A stretch of 64,000 nucleotides of DNA from Thermosyntropha sp. (GCF_017656155.1 NZ_JACDOH010000003.1:186001-250000); one strand, 5' to 3'. Counted from the stretch's first letter, positions 40,946 through 49,853 are shown. Numbers and translations: made by a program. Notes: generated from the sequence alone by a model not told the origin.

Positions 40946-43639
40946 TTAAAATAAATCAAGTTCTACAAGGTTCTCTTCCTTATTTCTTAATGAGTTTTCG
41001 TCCTTGTTTTCTAAAAGTAGCTGCACATAATTAGTAGGTTTTCGGCTTATAGGGTCGCGTTTTTTAACACGTGCTCTTTGCTTTTTTTGCTCTCCATTTT
41101 TCCATTCGGAAGTCACAATTATCCCACGCTCAGCTAAATCTCTAGTTATCCGGCGAGTATTAAACTTAGCATCTGAGAGAGCTCGTTCAAAAATAGACGG
41201 ATATATAAAAACATAATCATTTTCTATAAAGCCATATATTTCATGGTTAGGTACAAAAGGTTTTATTTCCGCATCTATACTTGTGTCTTCGATATAAATA
41301 AATTTCCCTTGGTTGCTATAAATCCATGAATATAGATATTCTAGCGCTCTGTCTGTTTCATCTATTTCCTCCTTACTCTCCAGAGTCTTCAATATTTCAA
41401 AGGTATTTTCCAGGGCTTCAGTATAGGCTTGTTCTGTTTTTTGCCCGAAAATAAAAACTGAGGAATATATATCCGCTAGAGTAACAACTGCAGCATAGCT
41501 TATATAGTTTGCCATTACCTCTGGTAACCAAGTTTCCAGTTGATTTAATACTTTTTCATAATCTATCCTGACTACTTCTGGATTGTTTTTTCGCATTTCT
41601 ATTAGTTTAGTTATGTATTCTGCCCCTGCTACTCCGTATGCGTTTCCAATGTTTTTGTGTATATCTGAAGCGACCTTTTCTTCTGGAATTGGAACCCCGT
41701 ATATTTCCAAACTTCTGGTTTTAATCCCCGTAGCACTATTTTCCGCTGACAACGGGTGTTCTCCATTAGTCAGGATAATGGATTTCCAAACAGAAAAATG
41801 TTGTAAACCACCGCTTCGGGTTGCTCTTGCTTTAGATTTTCCTCCGGAAAGGGTATAAATTAAGCTCTCGATATTTTCCTGTCTGTCTCCCATTACTTGG
41901 CGTTCGTCTATACCAAGAGGGAGGTCACAAAAAAGGGCTGCAAGTCGTTCTAATGCTGTTTTGGTAGCGTAAAAAGACATAAGTAAAGCTTCAGGATCAC
42001 CCCAAACCGATAATGCGGCTTTCATGGTTGCAGTTTTTCCACCGCGTGAACTACCCCAGGTGTGAATTATAAAAACTCTTTGATTAACTAATTTCAGCAA
42101 AGGGCTAGCGAAACTGGCAGCTAAAATAAATCTAGCGATAGGATATTGCCTAATAGGTTCAATTGTTTTCTTCCATGTTGCAAGGTCACCTTTAGTTTTA
42201 TAACTTGCAACAATACTTTCCGTATTAGGATCAGAGATATTAAAAATTACTTCTCCTTCGGCATACGGGAAAAAAGTATCATTTGTTATCCATCCCATCT
42301 GTTGAGTACTTTTAAGACAGGGAATATTATTTATATTCTCTCTTTCAAATTCAGCCAAAAACTTTACAAAATCTTTGGCATTTACTGAATTTATAGGCAT
42401 TCCCTGATTGGCCAGTTGTATTATTGCTGTATGGTTAAATACCGTTGCCCGATCAGCTGTAATATAGTGCCATCTTCCATCCCGTCTGAAAGCTAATTTT
42501 ATTTTTTCCTGTTCTGTTGTTATATCTTGTAATCTTTCAATAATCAAAACAGGAACAGGACAAGCACAGATTGCTCCTTTTTTAGCATCGTAAGTCCAAA
42601 CACCGTTTTCTGTTAAATTCCAATCCTGAGGAATTGTTATATTTGAAAGAGGTAAATCAGGGAATAAATCCTGCGGCGGAACATAATCTGGTGTAACTAT
42701 CTTCAATATTTTCTTTTTACTTCGATACGGTTTTAAAGCTCTTTGTAAATCATTTAAGTTAACTATACCCTTAAATTTTCTTTTGATTTTTGCAAATTCG
42801 GCTGGCATTCTCTCTGCAAGGAGTGCCAACGTTTGCAGGTTTTCTTCTTCGAATATATTTTCTTCCGTTATTTCTTCTGCTGCCCTACATGCTATTTGAA
42901 GTATTTCTTCTCCCTCAGGATATTTCCACGCGCTTTCTACTTTTGCTAATGCCTCTTTCTCAGGAAAAGGGGGAGAACAATTGGCTGCAGCTATACAAAT
43001 TAATGCTTCAGCTTCTTCTTTTTTAACTCCGCGTGCTCGCAAAGATGATGCATATCGGAAAAGAGTTATATCTCTTTCCCCTTCTGGAACTCCTGCCAAA
43101 ACCTTTTTAGGATCTATACTGCTACTGTTGGTTTCTTTTTGAAAAGATTGGGCGTCTAAAAGATCTAGTAACCATTCTGGGGGATCAACAGGTTTTTCTG
43201 TATCAGGGGAAATGCCCCATTTATATATTTCCCCGCAGGGATGAATACTAGGTGGTGCTACTATATAACCACCATCACCCCGTAAATCTAGTCCCGGTAG
43301 TCGCCGAGTAAAGTTCCGAATTTCTCCACCTGGGTGTTTAAATATATAGTGAAAACCTCCTGAACCTGTATGTGCACAGATAGTTGGCGGCAGTTCTTTA
43401 TTTTCTAGACTTTTTCGTCCTTCAGGGACATCTACATCTAAGACAATAATTCCAGAAACAATTCCAGTGACGACACCAATATTGGCATTTGGCCATTTTT
43501 GCCACCATTCTTTTATTTCTTCTTCTGTAGCACGTCTTTTCTGAAATTCCGCCCATTGGAAAAGGGGTTTTTTCCCCCTCGGCTGGAGGGGGATAACATT
43601 CCAGCCGAGGGAAAGATATTTAAGTGCTGTATCTAGCAT
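40946..43639 (-). CDS. Primase-polymerase / DUF927 helicase-type replication protein
   Basis: An 897-residue replication protein. Residues about 1-190 are an archaeo-eukaryotic-type primase-polymerase (LSLGWNVIPLQPRGKKPLFQ; catalytic IIVLDVDVPEG; GSGGFHYIF). Residues about 195-255 look like a PriCT linker. Residues about 340-700 are a DUF927/helicase module with Walker A WGSSRGGKTATMKAA and PLGIDERQVMGDRQENIESL. A C-terminal winged-helix-like part ends at 897. The ATG at 43639 follows GGTGATAAT. It should prime and unwind phage DNA, starting from the adjacent repeat region. Confidence 0.9.
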   Translation of the reverse strand: MLDTALKYLSLGWNVIPLQPRGKKPLFQWAEFQKRRATEEEIKEWWQKWPNANIGVVTGIVSGIIVLDVDVPEGRKSLENKELPPTICAHTGSGGFHYIFKHPGGEIRNFTRRLPGLDLRGDGGYIVAPPSIHPCGEIYKWGISPDTEKPVDPPEWLLDLLDAQSFQKETNSSSIDPKKVLAGVPEGERDITLFRYASSLRARGVKKEEAEALICIAAANCSPPFPEKEALAKVESAWKYPEGEEILQIACRAAEEITEENIFEEENLQTLALLAERMPAEFAKIKRKFKGIVNLNDLQRALKPYRSKKKILKIVTPDYVPPQDLFPDLPLSNITIPQDWNLTENGVWTYDAKKGAICACPVPVLIIERLQDITTEQEKIKLAFRRDGRWHYITADRATVFNHTAIIQLANQGMPINSVNAKDFVKFLAEFERENINNIPCLKSTQQMGWITNDTFFPYAEGEVIFNISDPNTESIVASYKTKGDLATWKKTIEPIRQYPIARFILAASFASPLLKLVNQRVFIIHTWGSSRGGKTATMKAALSVWGDPEALLMSFYATKTALERLAALFCDLPLGIDERQVMGDRQENIESLIYTLSGGKSKARATRSGGLQHFSVWKSIILTNGEHPLSAENSATGIKTRSLEIYGVPIPEEKVASDIHKNIGNAYGVAGAEYITKLIEMRKNNPEVVRIDYEKVLNQLETWLPEVMANYISYAAVVTLADIYSSVFIFGQKTEQAYTEALENTFEILKTLESKEEIDETDRALEYLYSWIYSNQGKFIYIEDTSIDAEIKPFVPNHEIYGFIENDYVFIYPSIFERALSDAKFNTRRITRDLAERGIIVTSEWKNGEQKKQRARVKKRDPISRKPTNYVQLLLENKDENSLRNKEENLVELDLF

Positions 43640-43682
43640 ATTATCACCATTCCTAATAGCTTTTTTTGTCCATTACTATATC

Positions 43683-44462
43683 TTAGAAAGGCATTTCTTC
43701 TTCATCGTCCTCAGCTTCTTCTATTTTTTCTTTTGCAGATTCTTGCATATATTCATCTGCACCTATAGCTAGTTGCCGGGTCAAAACTTTAATCCCTCGA
43801 GAATATTCTGCCATAGCCTTTATCTGTTCTGGAGAAAGTTTTCCAACCAGGGTAAAGACTGCTTGACTATAATCGATGCCTCCGGCATTCTGGACTTTTT
43901 TAAGACTTACTTTAGTTATAACGCCATAGCTTCTGAGGCCCTTAGATACAATTCTTAGCCCCAGATAGTCAGAGAGGTTTTTTAGGCTGGTAGGGGGTAG
44001 AGTTAAAAGAAGCGGTAACATTTCGCCTTCTCTAAGAATATATATCCGGTGCATGTTCTTACAGGCCTTGCCGCGACCATCCTCAGCTGTTCCCCAATTA
44101 TTATTCGGGCAAGAATTACAGGATCTGCGATTACCATTTTGGTCTACTCCGACTTTCCCATCTATACTAGAGCAATCAGGTGGATTGTTTGCTCCAGAAT
44201 ACCTGTTTTGCCAATAGGCATTCACAGGGTGGTGGTCAACAATGATTCCAATAATTTCTTTCTCCATATCTGGGTTCTCAGGATCGTCTCCAGGGATTTC
44301 AAAGGCAAGCCCGCCGCCACTGGGAATTTTAACCCTTGGGAAAGATAAAGTCAGCCCATCCATTTCTTCAGACATGGCCTGTCCAATCTCTTCGTCCAGA
44401 ATAGGTAATTTAAAGTTTTCAATAATAGCCAAAGAAGCGGAAGTAGTTTCTTTTTTAGTCAT
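43683..44462 (-). CDS. Putative single-strand DNA-binding-like phage protein
   Basis: A 259-residue protein with a cysteine cluster (CSSIDGKVG; SCNSCPNNNWG; KACKNMHR, about 95-140) and a central mixed region (TLPPTSLKNLSDYLGLRIVS). It ends with a strongly acidic tail capped by a hydrophobic tip (EEAEDDEEEMPF), resembling the C-terminal tail of SSB proteins. It lies just upstream of the primase/helicase gene. A role in binding ssDNA or recruiting replication partners is inferred from the tail and position; no family name is recognised. The ATG at 44462 follows AAGGAGG, and the in-frame TTG upstream is too close. Confidence 0.7.
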   Translation of the reverse strand: MTKKETTSASLAIIENFKLPILDEEIGQAMSEEMDGLTLSFPRVKIPSGGGLAFEIPGDDPENPDMEKEIIGIIVDHHPVNAYWQNRYSGANNPPDCSSIDGKVGVDQNGNRRSCNSCPNNNWGTAEDGRGKACKNMHRIYILREGEMLPLLLTLPPTSLKNLSDYLGLRIVSKGLRSYGVITKVSLKKVQNAGGIDYSQAVFTLVGKLSPEQIKAMAEYSRGIKVLTRQLAIGADEYMQESAKEKIEEAEDDEEEMPF

Positions 44463-44477
44463 ATATATCAATCCTCC

Positions 44478-44876
44478 TTATTTTTTCCGTATAGCAACAA
44501 CGTTTTTCTCGTATATATTCAGCAGTTGTTTCAACTCTTCAGGCAGACTTTCTTCTTCTAGTTTTTCTTTCACCCACGCCTGCAGAGTCTGGGGGTGAAT
44601 AGTTTCCTTCACCATATCCTTTAGCCCGTTTTCTTTCATCCAAGTACAAATTACAGGCATCATACCGCTTTTGGCGCTTACGTAAGTTTTTGATTGTAAA
44701 ACAAACTGTTTATTTCCACGGGTAAAACTGGACATTTCTTCTTCTATCATCTTGCTGACTAAATCGCTTTCTACTTGGCTTATTTCCCGATTTATTTCCT
44801 TAAGCGTTTCTTCTAAAACTTTTTTCGATTTACGCAATTCAGCCAATTTTTCAGCTATCGCCATTAAATTTTCCAT
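44478..44876 (-). CDS. Coiled-coil early phage protein
   Basis: A 132-residue protein with an N-terminal coiled coil (AELRKSKKVLEETLKEINRE) and a C-terminal helical region (IHPQTLQAWVKEKLEEESLP). The layout recalls small helper proteins (such as Gp157-type) found in phage recombination/replication operons, but identity is not established. The ATG at 44876 follows GGGAGGACAGAAGA. Confidence 0.65.
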   Translation of the reverse strand: MENLMAIAEKLAELRKSKKVLEETLKEINREISQVESDLVSKMIEEEMSSFTRGNKQFVLQSKTYVSAKSGMMPVICTWMKENGLKDMVKETIHPQTLQAWVKEKLEEESLPEELKQLLNIYEKNVVAIRKK

Positions 44877-44896
44877 TCTTCTGTCCTCCCTTTATA

Positions 44897-45619
44897 TTAG
44901 TTTTTAAGAGCTCCGGGTATAATTAAAAAACCGGGTAACCTTTTTTGTAATACATTAATCTCATAAGCAACAGCTTGTTTTTTATATCGGGGCAATTTAG
45001 GGCAGCTCAGCATAAAAAGCGGCTTCTCGTTCTCGGTTTTAGGAATAGTAAGTTCCATTTCTACTTCTATATCCATAACATTGTCAGACTTGTTAAATAT
45101 AGGAACATGAATTGTAAATACACTAGGAAGCTTAGCTATGTCTTCACCCGTTTTGGTTTTAAACATGCAAGTAATATTATTGTTGTCATCATAGCTATAT
45201 TCTCCTATGATCTGTTGAGCAAGCCTTAATCTCTGTGTTGTTACTAGCAGTGTTTCGGCTTCAGGACATTCCACCACATCCCTGCGCTTAAGAAAATCTA
45301 TAAACTGTTTCTGATTAACAGGGGTATCAAATAGCTTCGCCCACTCACTAAATAGGTCAGAGTATCTGAAAGGATAAAAAGCTTTATCTTGCGGTCTGTC
45401 CATTATCGAATCATCCAAGATTATCTGGATTTCAGGGATGTTTTCATCGTAAAAAATAACTGTGTTATCCTTTTTACCTTTACTCAAAACTAAGTCGATA
45501 ACTGCCTGAGTAGAATCGAGTCTATAATTAGTCCCCGGGAAATTATATTCATTAGCTTTAATAAGTCTTAAAGTACCTACACCTTCTTCTACTTTTACAT
45601 GCAGATGTTCGTTATTCAT
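44897..45619 (-). CDS. DUF2303/YfdQ-like phage protein
   Basis: A 240-residue protein with features of the DUF2303 (YfdQ) group: an acyl-like VIFYDENIPEIQIILDDSIM region, PFRYSDLFSEWAKLFDTPVN and QKQFIDFLKRRDVV, then a beta-rich C-terminus. Function unknown; these genes cluster with replication and recombination genes in phages, as here. The ATG at 45619 (NNEHLHVKVEEG) is behind GGAGGAAAAGATA; the longer form from 45643 lacks a site. Confidence 0.7.
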   Translation of the reverse strand: MNNEHLHVKVEEGVGTLRLIKANEYNFPGTNYRLDSTQAVIDLVLSKGKKDNTVIFYDENIPEIQIILDDSIMDRPQDKAFYPFRYSDLFSEWAKLFDTPVNQKQFIDFLKRRDVVECPEAETLLVTTQRLRLAQQIIGEYSYDDNNNITCMFKTKTGEDIAKLPSVFTIHVPIFNKSDNVMDIEVEMELTIPKTENEKPLFMLSCPKLPRYKKQAVAYEINVLQKRLPGFLIIPGALKN

Positions 45620-45947
45620 TATCTTTTCCTCCTTCACCTTCATTAAATAAACCTATAACTTTAGGCTTCTTTTCCTGAACCTTTTCAGTCTGTAAAGTAT
45701 AATCCTTGCCCATACGAACCATACTTGCCTTCCCTCTTGGGGGATACTTTGGAGTAATCTTATAACTGATAGTAAACATTGAACTGGTATCTTTTACTCG
45801 TTGCAAATCAATACTGATAGATAAATTAGCTTTCTCACCTTCATCTAGCTGAGTAACCAGCTTGCGGTACAGTTTTTGAAAATCCTCTTCAAGTTGCCCT
45901 CCGCAAATATTTGTTAAACTTAACGGTTCGTTCATGTTAAAATCCAT
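45612..45947 (-). CDS. Replication-terminator-like phage protein
   Basis: A 111-residue protein with LTNICGGQLEEDFQKLYRKL followed by a beta strand pattern (ANLSISIDLQRVKDTSSMFT) and a basic/proline turn (PKYPPRGKAS). This resembles proteins annotated as replication terminator protein in Clostridia-associated phages. The ATG at 45947 follows AATAGGAGGTATTTAAG, and the end overlaps the DUF2303-like gene by 8 bp. The name is by resemblance only. Confidence 0.6.
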   Translation of the reverse strand: MDFNMNEPLSLTNICGGQLEEDFQKLYRKLVTQLDEGEKANLSISIDLQRVKDTSSMFTISYKITPKYPPRGKASMVRMGKDYTLQTEKVQEKKPKVIGLFNEGEGGKDNE

Positions 45948-45948
45948 C

Positions 45949-47610
45949 TTAAATACCTCCTATTATTTCTTTCCAGTTATCGATAATAGTGGCTGCTATA
46001 TCTCTTTTTTCCGCCAGAGCCCGATGAATTTTTTCATCTACTGTCCCCTGGCATACTAGGAAAATATTAGTAACAGGATGTTTTTGCCCACTTCGATGCA
46101 ATCTGCTTCTGGCCTGATCTAAATCGGAATAGCTGAAACTACAGCTATAAAATATGGCTGTATGTGCTGCATGCAATGTAATTCCCGTACCAGCTGCTGT
46201 AATTTGTCCCACAAATACTTGACAATTCGGGTCAGTCTGGAACCTTTCTACTAGAGCTCCACGCTCTTCCATCGGTGTAGATCCATCCAAGCTTACAAAA
46301 TCTATTTTCTTTTTAGCCAGAAGTTTTTCTATTGCTTCCTTTTCCTTTGTGAACCGGGCAAAAATAACTATTTTCTGTCCTTCTAAGTCATCTAATATTT
46401 CAGAGAGCAGATTAAGTTTCGCTGTGCTCACTTGCTGACCATCTAAAAAACCCCCAGCTATTTGAGAAAGCCGAAGGAGTTTTGATAACACATTGGCCGC
46501 GATCACTGTTTCCCCCGCTTCTAATTCAGCCACACTTTCCCTTACCATTTGCCCATATATTGCCTGTGCCTTTGGTTCCAAATGACAGGTGCGATATACA
46601 TCAGTCATTTCGGGCAAGTCTAAACATTCATCTTTCTTTACCCGGAACGCTACCCGGTGTATTTTCTCTGCTAGCTCCTCGATGTGCTGATACCCTACTA
46701 CTTGTTTTCCTTCCCAACCTCCCATAATCGCGTACCGGTTCTTAAATGCCCAGAACGAAGTTCCAAATATTGAAGGGTCAAGAGTGCGATAAATACCGTA
46801 TACATCTAAAGGGTTATTGGTAATCGGTGTTCCAGTGAGTGCCAACCGGTACCTTGTAATTCTTCCGATTCTGGCCAAAGCTTTAGACTGTTGAGACCCA
46901 GGAGTCTTGACTCTGTGCGCCTCATCGAAGATGAGCATGTCAGGTGCCCAGCTGAGCAACTCCTCTACCATATTGCGCGCCCCTTCATAATTCAGGACAA
47001 CGACCTGTAGGGCATCTGTGTCTTTCCGCTCGGCCAGCGTCTGACAACGTTTTTTAACTGGACCATCAAGAATCTCAACTCGATACGGGAAGTCTGCAAA
47101 TTTCTCAAACTCTTGTTTCCAGACTGGCATAACGCTTGCCGGGCAAACTACTAAGAGACGGTGGATTTTGCCCCGCAGGTATCTGTGCCCAGCAACTGCG
47201 ATACTAGGAAGGGTTTTCCCTGTTCCCATCTCCATAAAAAAGGCAGCTGCATTCCGTGATATTCCTAGATTAAATGCATGTATTTGATGACGATAAGGTG
47301 TAACCTTAATAGGCATAGGTTCTATAGGTTCAGCATTATACCAGTCTTGCTTTATCTCTGTTTGTGCTTTCTGGAAGGCTATTTCTGTCATGCGTTGAGT
47401 TATAGATTTATCTATTTTAAGGTTTGGAATATTTTGAATTGCGGCTTGAAAAGCTTTTGCCGTATTAGGAAGGACCCAGCATTTACGTTCTGCATCCCAT
47501 CTTCGTCCATCTATTTGCTTTATTGTTTCTTTATGTTTATAGCAGTTGTATAAGCATAGAAAATCTTCTTCTAAAGTCATTATTGGAATTTTTATTTCCG
47601 TGGTTATCAT
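45949..47610 (-). CDS. SNF2-family DNA helicase
   Basis: A 553-residue ATP-dependent DNA translocase. An N-terminal domain of about 120 residues precedes the motor. Walker A is in FFMEMGTGKTLPSIAVAGH, the DEAH box in DMLIFDEAHRVKTPGSQQSK, and the C-terminal helicase lobe ends with QARSRLHRSGQKHPVTNIFL. Phage SNF2 helicases act in replication or recombination. The ATG at 47610 follows AAGGTGAATTA and overlaps the upstream stop (TAATG); the longer reading frame upstream has no ribosome site. Confidence 0.92.
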   Translation of the reverse strand: MITTEIKIPIMTLEEDFLCLYNCYKHKETIKQIDGRRWDAERKCWVLPNTAKAFQAAIQNIPNLKIDKSITQRMTEIAFQKAQTEIKQDWYNAEPIEPMPIKVTPYRHQIHAFNLGISRNAAAFFMEMGTGKTLPSIAVAGHRYLRGKIHRLLVVCPASVMPVWKQEFEKFADFPYRVEILDGPVKKRCQTLAERKDTDALQVVVLNYEGARNMVEELLSWAPDMLIFDEAHRVKTPGSQQSKALARIGRITRYRLALTGTPITNNPLDVYGIYRTLDPSIFGTSFWAFKNRYAIMGGWEGKQVVGYQHIEELAEKIHRVAFRVKKDECLDLPEMTDVYRTCHLEPKAQAIYGQMVRESVAELEAGETVIAANVLSKLLRLSQIAGGFLDGQQVSTAKLNLLSEILDDLEGQKIVIFARFTKEKEAIEKLLAKKKIDFVSLDGSTPMEERGALVERFQTDPNCQVFVGQITAAGTGITLHAAHTAIFYSCSFSYSDLDQARSRLHRSGQKHPVTNIFLVCQGTVDEKIHRALAEKRDIAATIIDNWKEIIGGI

Positions 47611-47789
47611 TAATTCACCTTCTTTTTCGCTTTCACCTGATTCGGCACCCACTCCGCCCAGGCAACAAGCTTGCCTGGGCTCATATAATCGCGTATACTA
47701 GTATCAGAACGGTTTACTATGATTGTTCCGCCTCGGTATTTGTCCGGGCGGTTTTTTCTTTTTCGGCTTTTCCGCCGGTTTCTGGGCAT
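47610..47789 (-). CDS. Small basic phage protein
   Basis: A 59-residue basic protein starting MPRNRRKSRKRKNRPDKYRG and ending with AKKKVN. The ATG at 47789 has GAGAGGAGGTGAGTAAATAC upstream, and its stop overlaps the helicase start. The charge suggests nucleic-acid binding; no motif is recognised. Confidence 0.6.
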   Translation of the reverse strand: MPRNRRKSRKRKNRPDKYRGGTIIVNRSDTSIRDYMSPGKLVAWAEWVPNQVKAKKKVN

Positions 47790-47807
47790 GTATTTACTCA
47801 CCTCCTC

Positions 47808-48008
47808 TCAAAATCGGTCGTGGAGACTAGCTACTTTGCATTTTGTTGTTTCAACCCAGACTAGATCTTTGTTTTCTGATATAAGGAGCAACCAGGTAAC
47901 CCCGTCTTCATCCACATCAACCCCCAAAACCTCATATGTCCACTCCGGATTAAAAATATCTAGTTCTGGATCTGTAACCCGAACAGAAAACTGCCTAATT
48001 ATCTGCAT
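47808..48008 (-). CDS. Small phage protein, acidic
   Basis: A 66-residue protein (MQIIRQFSVRVTDPELDIFN; EDGVTWLLLISENKDLVWVE) of unknown function. The ATG at 48008 follows GAGAGGTGGATAT, preferred to an upstream start inside the neighbouring gene, which it overlaps by 14 bp. Confidence 0.55.
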   Translation of the reverse strand: MQIIRQFSVRVTDPELDIFNPEWTYEVLGVDVDEDGVTWLLLISENKDLVWVETTKCKVASLHDRF

Positions 48009-48225
48009 ATATCCACCTCTCAGTTTCGATCTCAAATTTGGTTTGGTGATCGTATGTCCCGTCAATCATCCTCGGCCCTTCAGGAGTGCAGTACCAAATC
48101 CGGAAATAGCTGCACCAAGATCGCGTGAAGGCTTCAGAAATTTCATATTTCCGCCCGTCTTTTATGAGCATGTCCCCCGGCCGAATTTCCTCCGGGTGAA
48201 GTTTTATTCTTTTTATCTGTTTCAT
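47995..48225 (-). CDS. Small phage protein
   Basis: A 76-residue protein (KLHPEEIRPGDMLIKDGRKY; RSWCSYFRIWYCTPEGPRMI) that may form a small beta-barrel. The ATG at 48225 follows AAAAGGAGGTAAAAAGA. It belongs to the early operon; no family is recognised. Confidence 0.6.
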   Translation of the reverse strand: MKQIKRIKLHPEEIRPGDMLIKDGRKYEISEAFTRSWCSYFRIWYCTPEGPRMIDGTYDHQTKFEIETERWIYADN

Positions 48226-48246
48226 TCTTTTTACCTCCTTTTTTTA

Positions 48247-48441
48247 TCACCCTAAATAATGAGCGATAAGAAATAATACACATGTAAACGCAACACCTAT
48301 GAAGAAATATCCTATTTTGTCCATTCTGTCCTGTCTTGCTTCCATCTGTGCCTGTATATCCATCCTAAGCATGTCCTCTTTGGTAATATACGGCAAATAT
48401 ACTATTTTGCTATTGTCTTTAGTTCGGGCTTGTCCGTGCAT
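48247..48441 (-). CDS. Small tail-anchored membrane protein
   Basis: A 64-residue protein with a hydrophilic N-terminus (MHGQARTKDNSKIVYLPYIT), a charged helix (IQAQMEARQDRMDKI) and one C-terminal membrane segment (YFFIGVAFTCVLFLIAHYLG). The ATG at 48441 follows AAAAGGAGGTGACCCC. Expressed early, it may act at the membrane in establishment or superinfection exclusion; this is inference. Confidence 0.6.
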   Translation of the reverse strand: MHGQARTKDNSKIVYLPYITKEDMLRMDIQAQMEARQDRMDKIGYFFIGVAFTCVLFLIAHYLG

Positions 48442-48686
48442 GGGGTCACCTCCTTTTCTTTTTCTTCTAGAGATACCTTCAGCCATTTCAGAAAACTGTC
48501 TCTGGATACCCTCGGGCTGTTCCCAACCCAGGTGACAAAGAAGTTTTTTTTCTTATGTCCCTCGGTTTTGATGATTTGTAGGGCTGAGGGCCTACTACAA
48601 CGCAAAATCATCATTATATCAGTTGTGGTCAGGATTAGAGGTAATTGTTTATAGGATGTTATCTCTTCCTTGAGCTGGGGCTGCAT
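48402..48686 (-). CDS. Helix-turn-helix DNA-binding protein (HTH_17/excisionase-like)
   Basis: A 94-residue protein whose middle (LTTTDIMMILRCSRPSALQI and GNSPRVSRDSFLKWLK) fits the winged helix-turn-helix of MerR/excisionase-type proteins. The ATG at 48686 follows GAAAGGAGGTTAGCAAAA. As an early gene next to the antirepressor it could be the phage excisionase or a second regulator. It is one of few excisionase candidates in the element. Confidence 0.65.
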   Translation of the reverse strand: MQPQLKEEITSYKQLPLILTTTDIMMILRCSRPSALQIIKTEGHKKKNFFVTWVGNSPRVSRDSFLKWLKVSLEEKEKEVTPCTDKPELKTIAK

Positions 48687-49461
48687 TTTTGCTAACCTCC
48701 TTTCTTTGCTTGGCCAGGAAATGATTAATAAAATATATTTGCCCTTTACCGGTTACCTTGGGGGTTTTGGTTATGCGGATACTGCCATCCGGATTAGTTA
48801 TTGTGCGTTCCTTTATTTCAAAAAGCCCTTTTTCCATTGCCTTTTGGGTTGGCATATTCTTGCTGTTCCCGGATTTAATTAGATAGCCATTTTCTCGAAG
48901 ATACTGGAAAAGTCGCTTTTGCCCTATTTCTACTCCGTTTTGCTTGAGAAGTTTGGCAAGATCCCCAACCAGGATACTGGTTTGCGAGGCGGAAACCGCA
49001 TCGGCAAATATTGTCTTAGGCTTGTCCTCTTCAATTTTGGTTTCTAGAGCTTTGCGTGTTTCTTGCTCTGCTTTCAGCTGCTGCGCCAGACTGATAATCG
49101 TATCAGGGTTCAGAAGGACTTCCTCTATCTTCTCTGGTGTCATGTATGCTCCGTGTTTACGGATGGTTGGAAGGATTTCATCAAAGACCCAACGTTCAAA
49201 ACGCTCAGCTGCAGGGAGTTTACTGCGTATAATAAGGCGATATAGGTCTCCTTCCGGAATGAAGTTTATTTCTTGAGACCCCCCAGGTGTAAGGACCTCG
49301 TGTTTCACGAGCCCCTTGCAATGTCTAAAAATGGCATCATGTGGATTGCTATACCCTAAAATGCGGGCGCATTCCGTTGCCGGGAAATAAGGTTTTTCAT
49401 CAATAATAAGCACATTTAGTTCTCCGAATTCTGTATTCTTAAAAACCTGTAAGTTATTCAT
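48649..49461 (-). CDS. Phage antirepressor (BRO-N and KilA-C/ANT domains)
   Basis: A 270-residue protein. The N-terminal BRO-type domain (about 1-110) includes YFPATECARILGYSNPHDAI and GGSQEINFIPEGDLYRLIIR. The C-terminal ANT-type domain (about 165-260) includes LVGDLAKLLKQNGVEIGQKR and GYLIKSGNSKNMPTQKAMEK. Antirepressors inactivate repressors and promote lytic growth. The start is the ATG at 49461 behind GAGGAGGGCTAAA, overlapping the Cro-like stop region; the longer reading frame has no site. It would be expressed from the leftward early promoter. Confidence 0.9.
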   Translation of the reverse strand: MNNLQVFKNTEFGELNVLIIDEKPYFPATECARILGYSNPHDAIFRHCKGLVKHEVLTPGGSQEINFIPEGDLYRLIIRSKLPAAERFERWVFDEILPTIRKHGAYMTPEKIEEVLLNPDTIISLAQQLKAEQETRKALETKIEEDKPKTIFADAVSASQTSILVGDLAKLLKQNGVEIGQKRLFQYLRENGYLIKSGNSKNMPTQKAMEKGLFEIKERTITNPDGSIRITKTPKVTGKGQIYFINHFLAKQRKEVSKNAAPAQGRDNIL

Positions 49462-49462
49462 T

Positions 49463-49690
49463 TTAGCCCTCCTCTTTTTTATCACTTTCAGTTGTAATAA
49501 AAGGTAAAAAAATATCATCAAGAGAACACTTAAATATTTTAGTCATTTTAAAAGCTACTTCAGGACTAGGCCTTTTACTTCCTCCTTCTATTTGATACAT
49601 CATTCCTGGGCTTATTCCTAAAAGTTTTGCCGCCTCTTTAGCAGTTTTTATTCCGGCCTTATGCCGCATTATTGTTATATGATTTGCCAT
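49463..49690 (-). CDS. Cro-like HTH repressor
   Basis: A 75-residue Xre-family DNA-binding protein (MRHKAGIKTAKEAAKLLGIS; MYQIEGGSKRPSPEVAFKM), the first gene of the early leftward transcript. It faces the CI-like gene across a shared operator region, the position of Cro. It would shut off repressor synthesis in the lytic cycle. The ATG at 49690 follows CAGGAGGTGAAACGA. Alternative: a general early regulator. Confidence 0.85.
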   Translation of the reverse strand: MANHITIMRHKAGIKTAKEAAKLLGISPGMMYQIEGGSKRPSPEVAFKMTKIFKCSLDDIFLPFITTESDKKEEG

Positions 49691-49710
49691 TCGTTTCACC
49701 TCCTGTTGAA

Positions 49711-49740
49711 ATAATATCACTAATAGTTTGTGATAATCAA
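49711..49740 (-). promoter_or_regulatory. Leftward early promoter with internal operator
   Basis: On the minus strand TTGATT (49740-49735) and TATTAT (49716-49711) are separated by 18 nt. The inverted repeat TATCAC-N9-GTGATA (49715-49735) fills the spacer, so a bound repressor would block the polymerase. Confidence 0.65.
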
Positions 49741-49810
49741 ATCTTTTTACTTACTGTTTTTTAAAATTATGTAAAGAAGACAGCTTTTTTCTTTTAATTT
49801 CTATTTTTTT

Positions 49811-49823
49811 CACTAATAGTTGT
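49811..49823. promoter_or_regulatory. Second operator half-site
   Basis: CACTAATAGTTGT repeats the first half of the leftward operator (CACTAATAGTTTGT) just upstream of the -35 box of the rightward promoter. It suggests that the same protein regulates both directions. Confidence 0.5.
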
Positions 49824-49824
49824 A

Positions 49825-49853
49825 TTGAATTTTAAAAAACTTAAAGTTATAAT
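49825..49853 (+). promoter_or_regulatory. Promoter of the repressor-integrase operon
   Basis: TTGAAT (49825-49830), 17-nt spacer, TATAAT (49848-49853): a near-consensus sigma-A promoter 44 bp upstream of the CI-like start. Confidence 0.75.

Noticed and set aside
45612-45643. Longer form of the DUF2303-like gene starting at 45643
   Set aside because: The added codons overlap the upstream gene and have no ribosome site, whereas 45619 follows GGAGGAAAAGATA.
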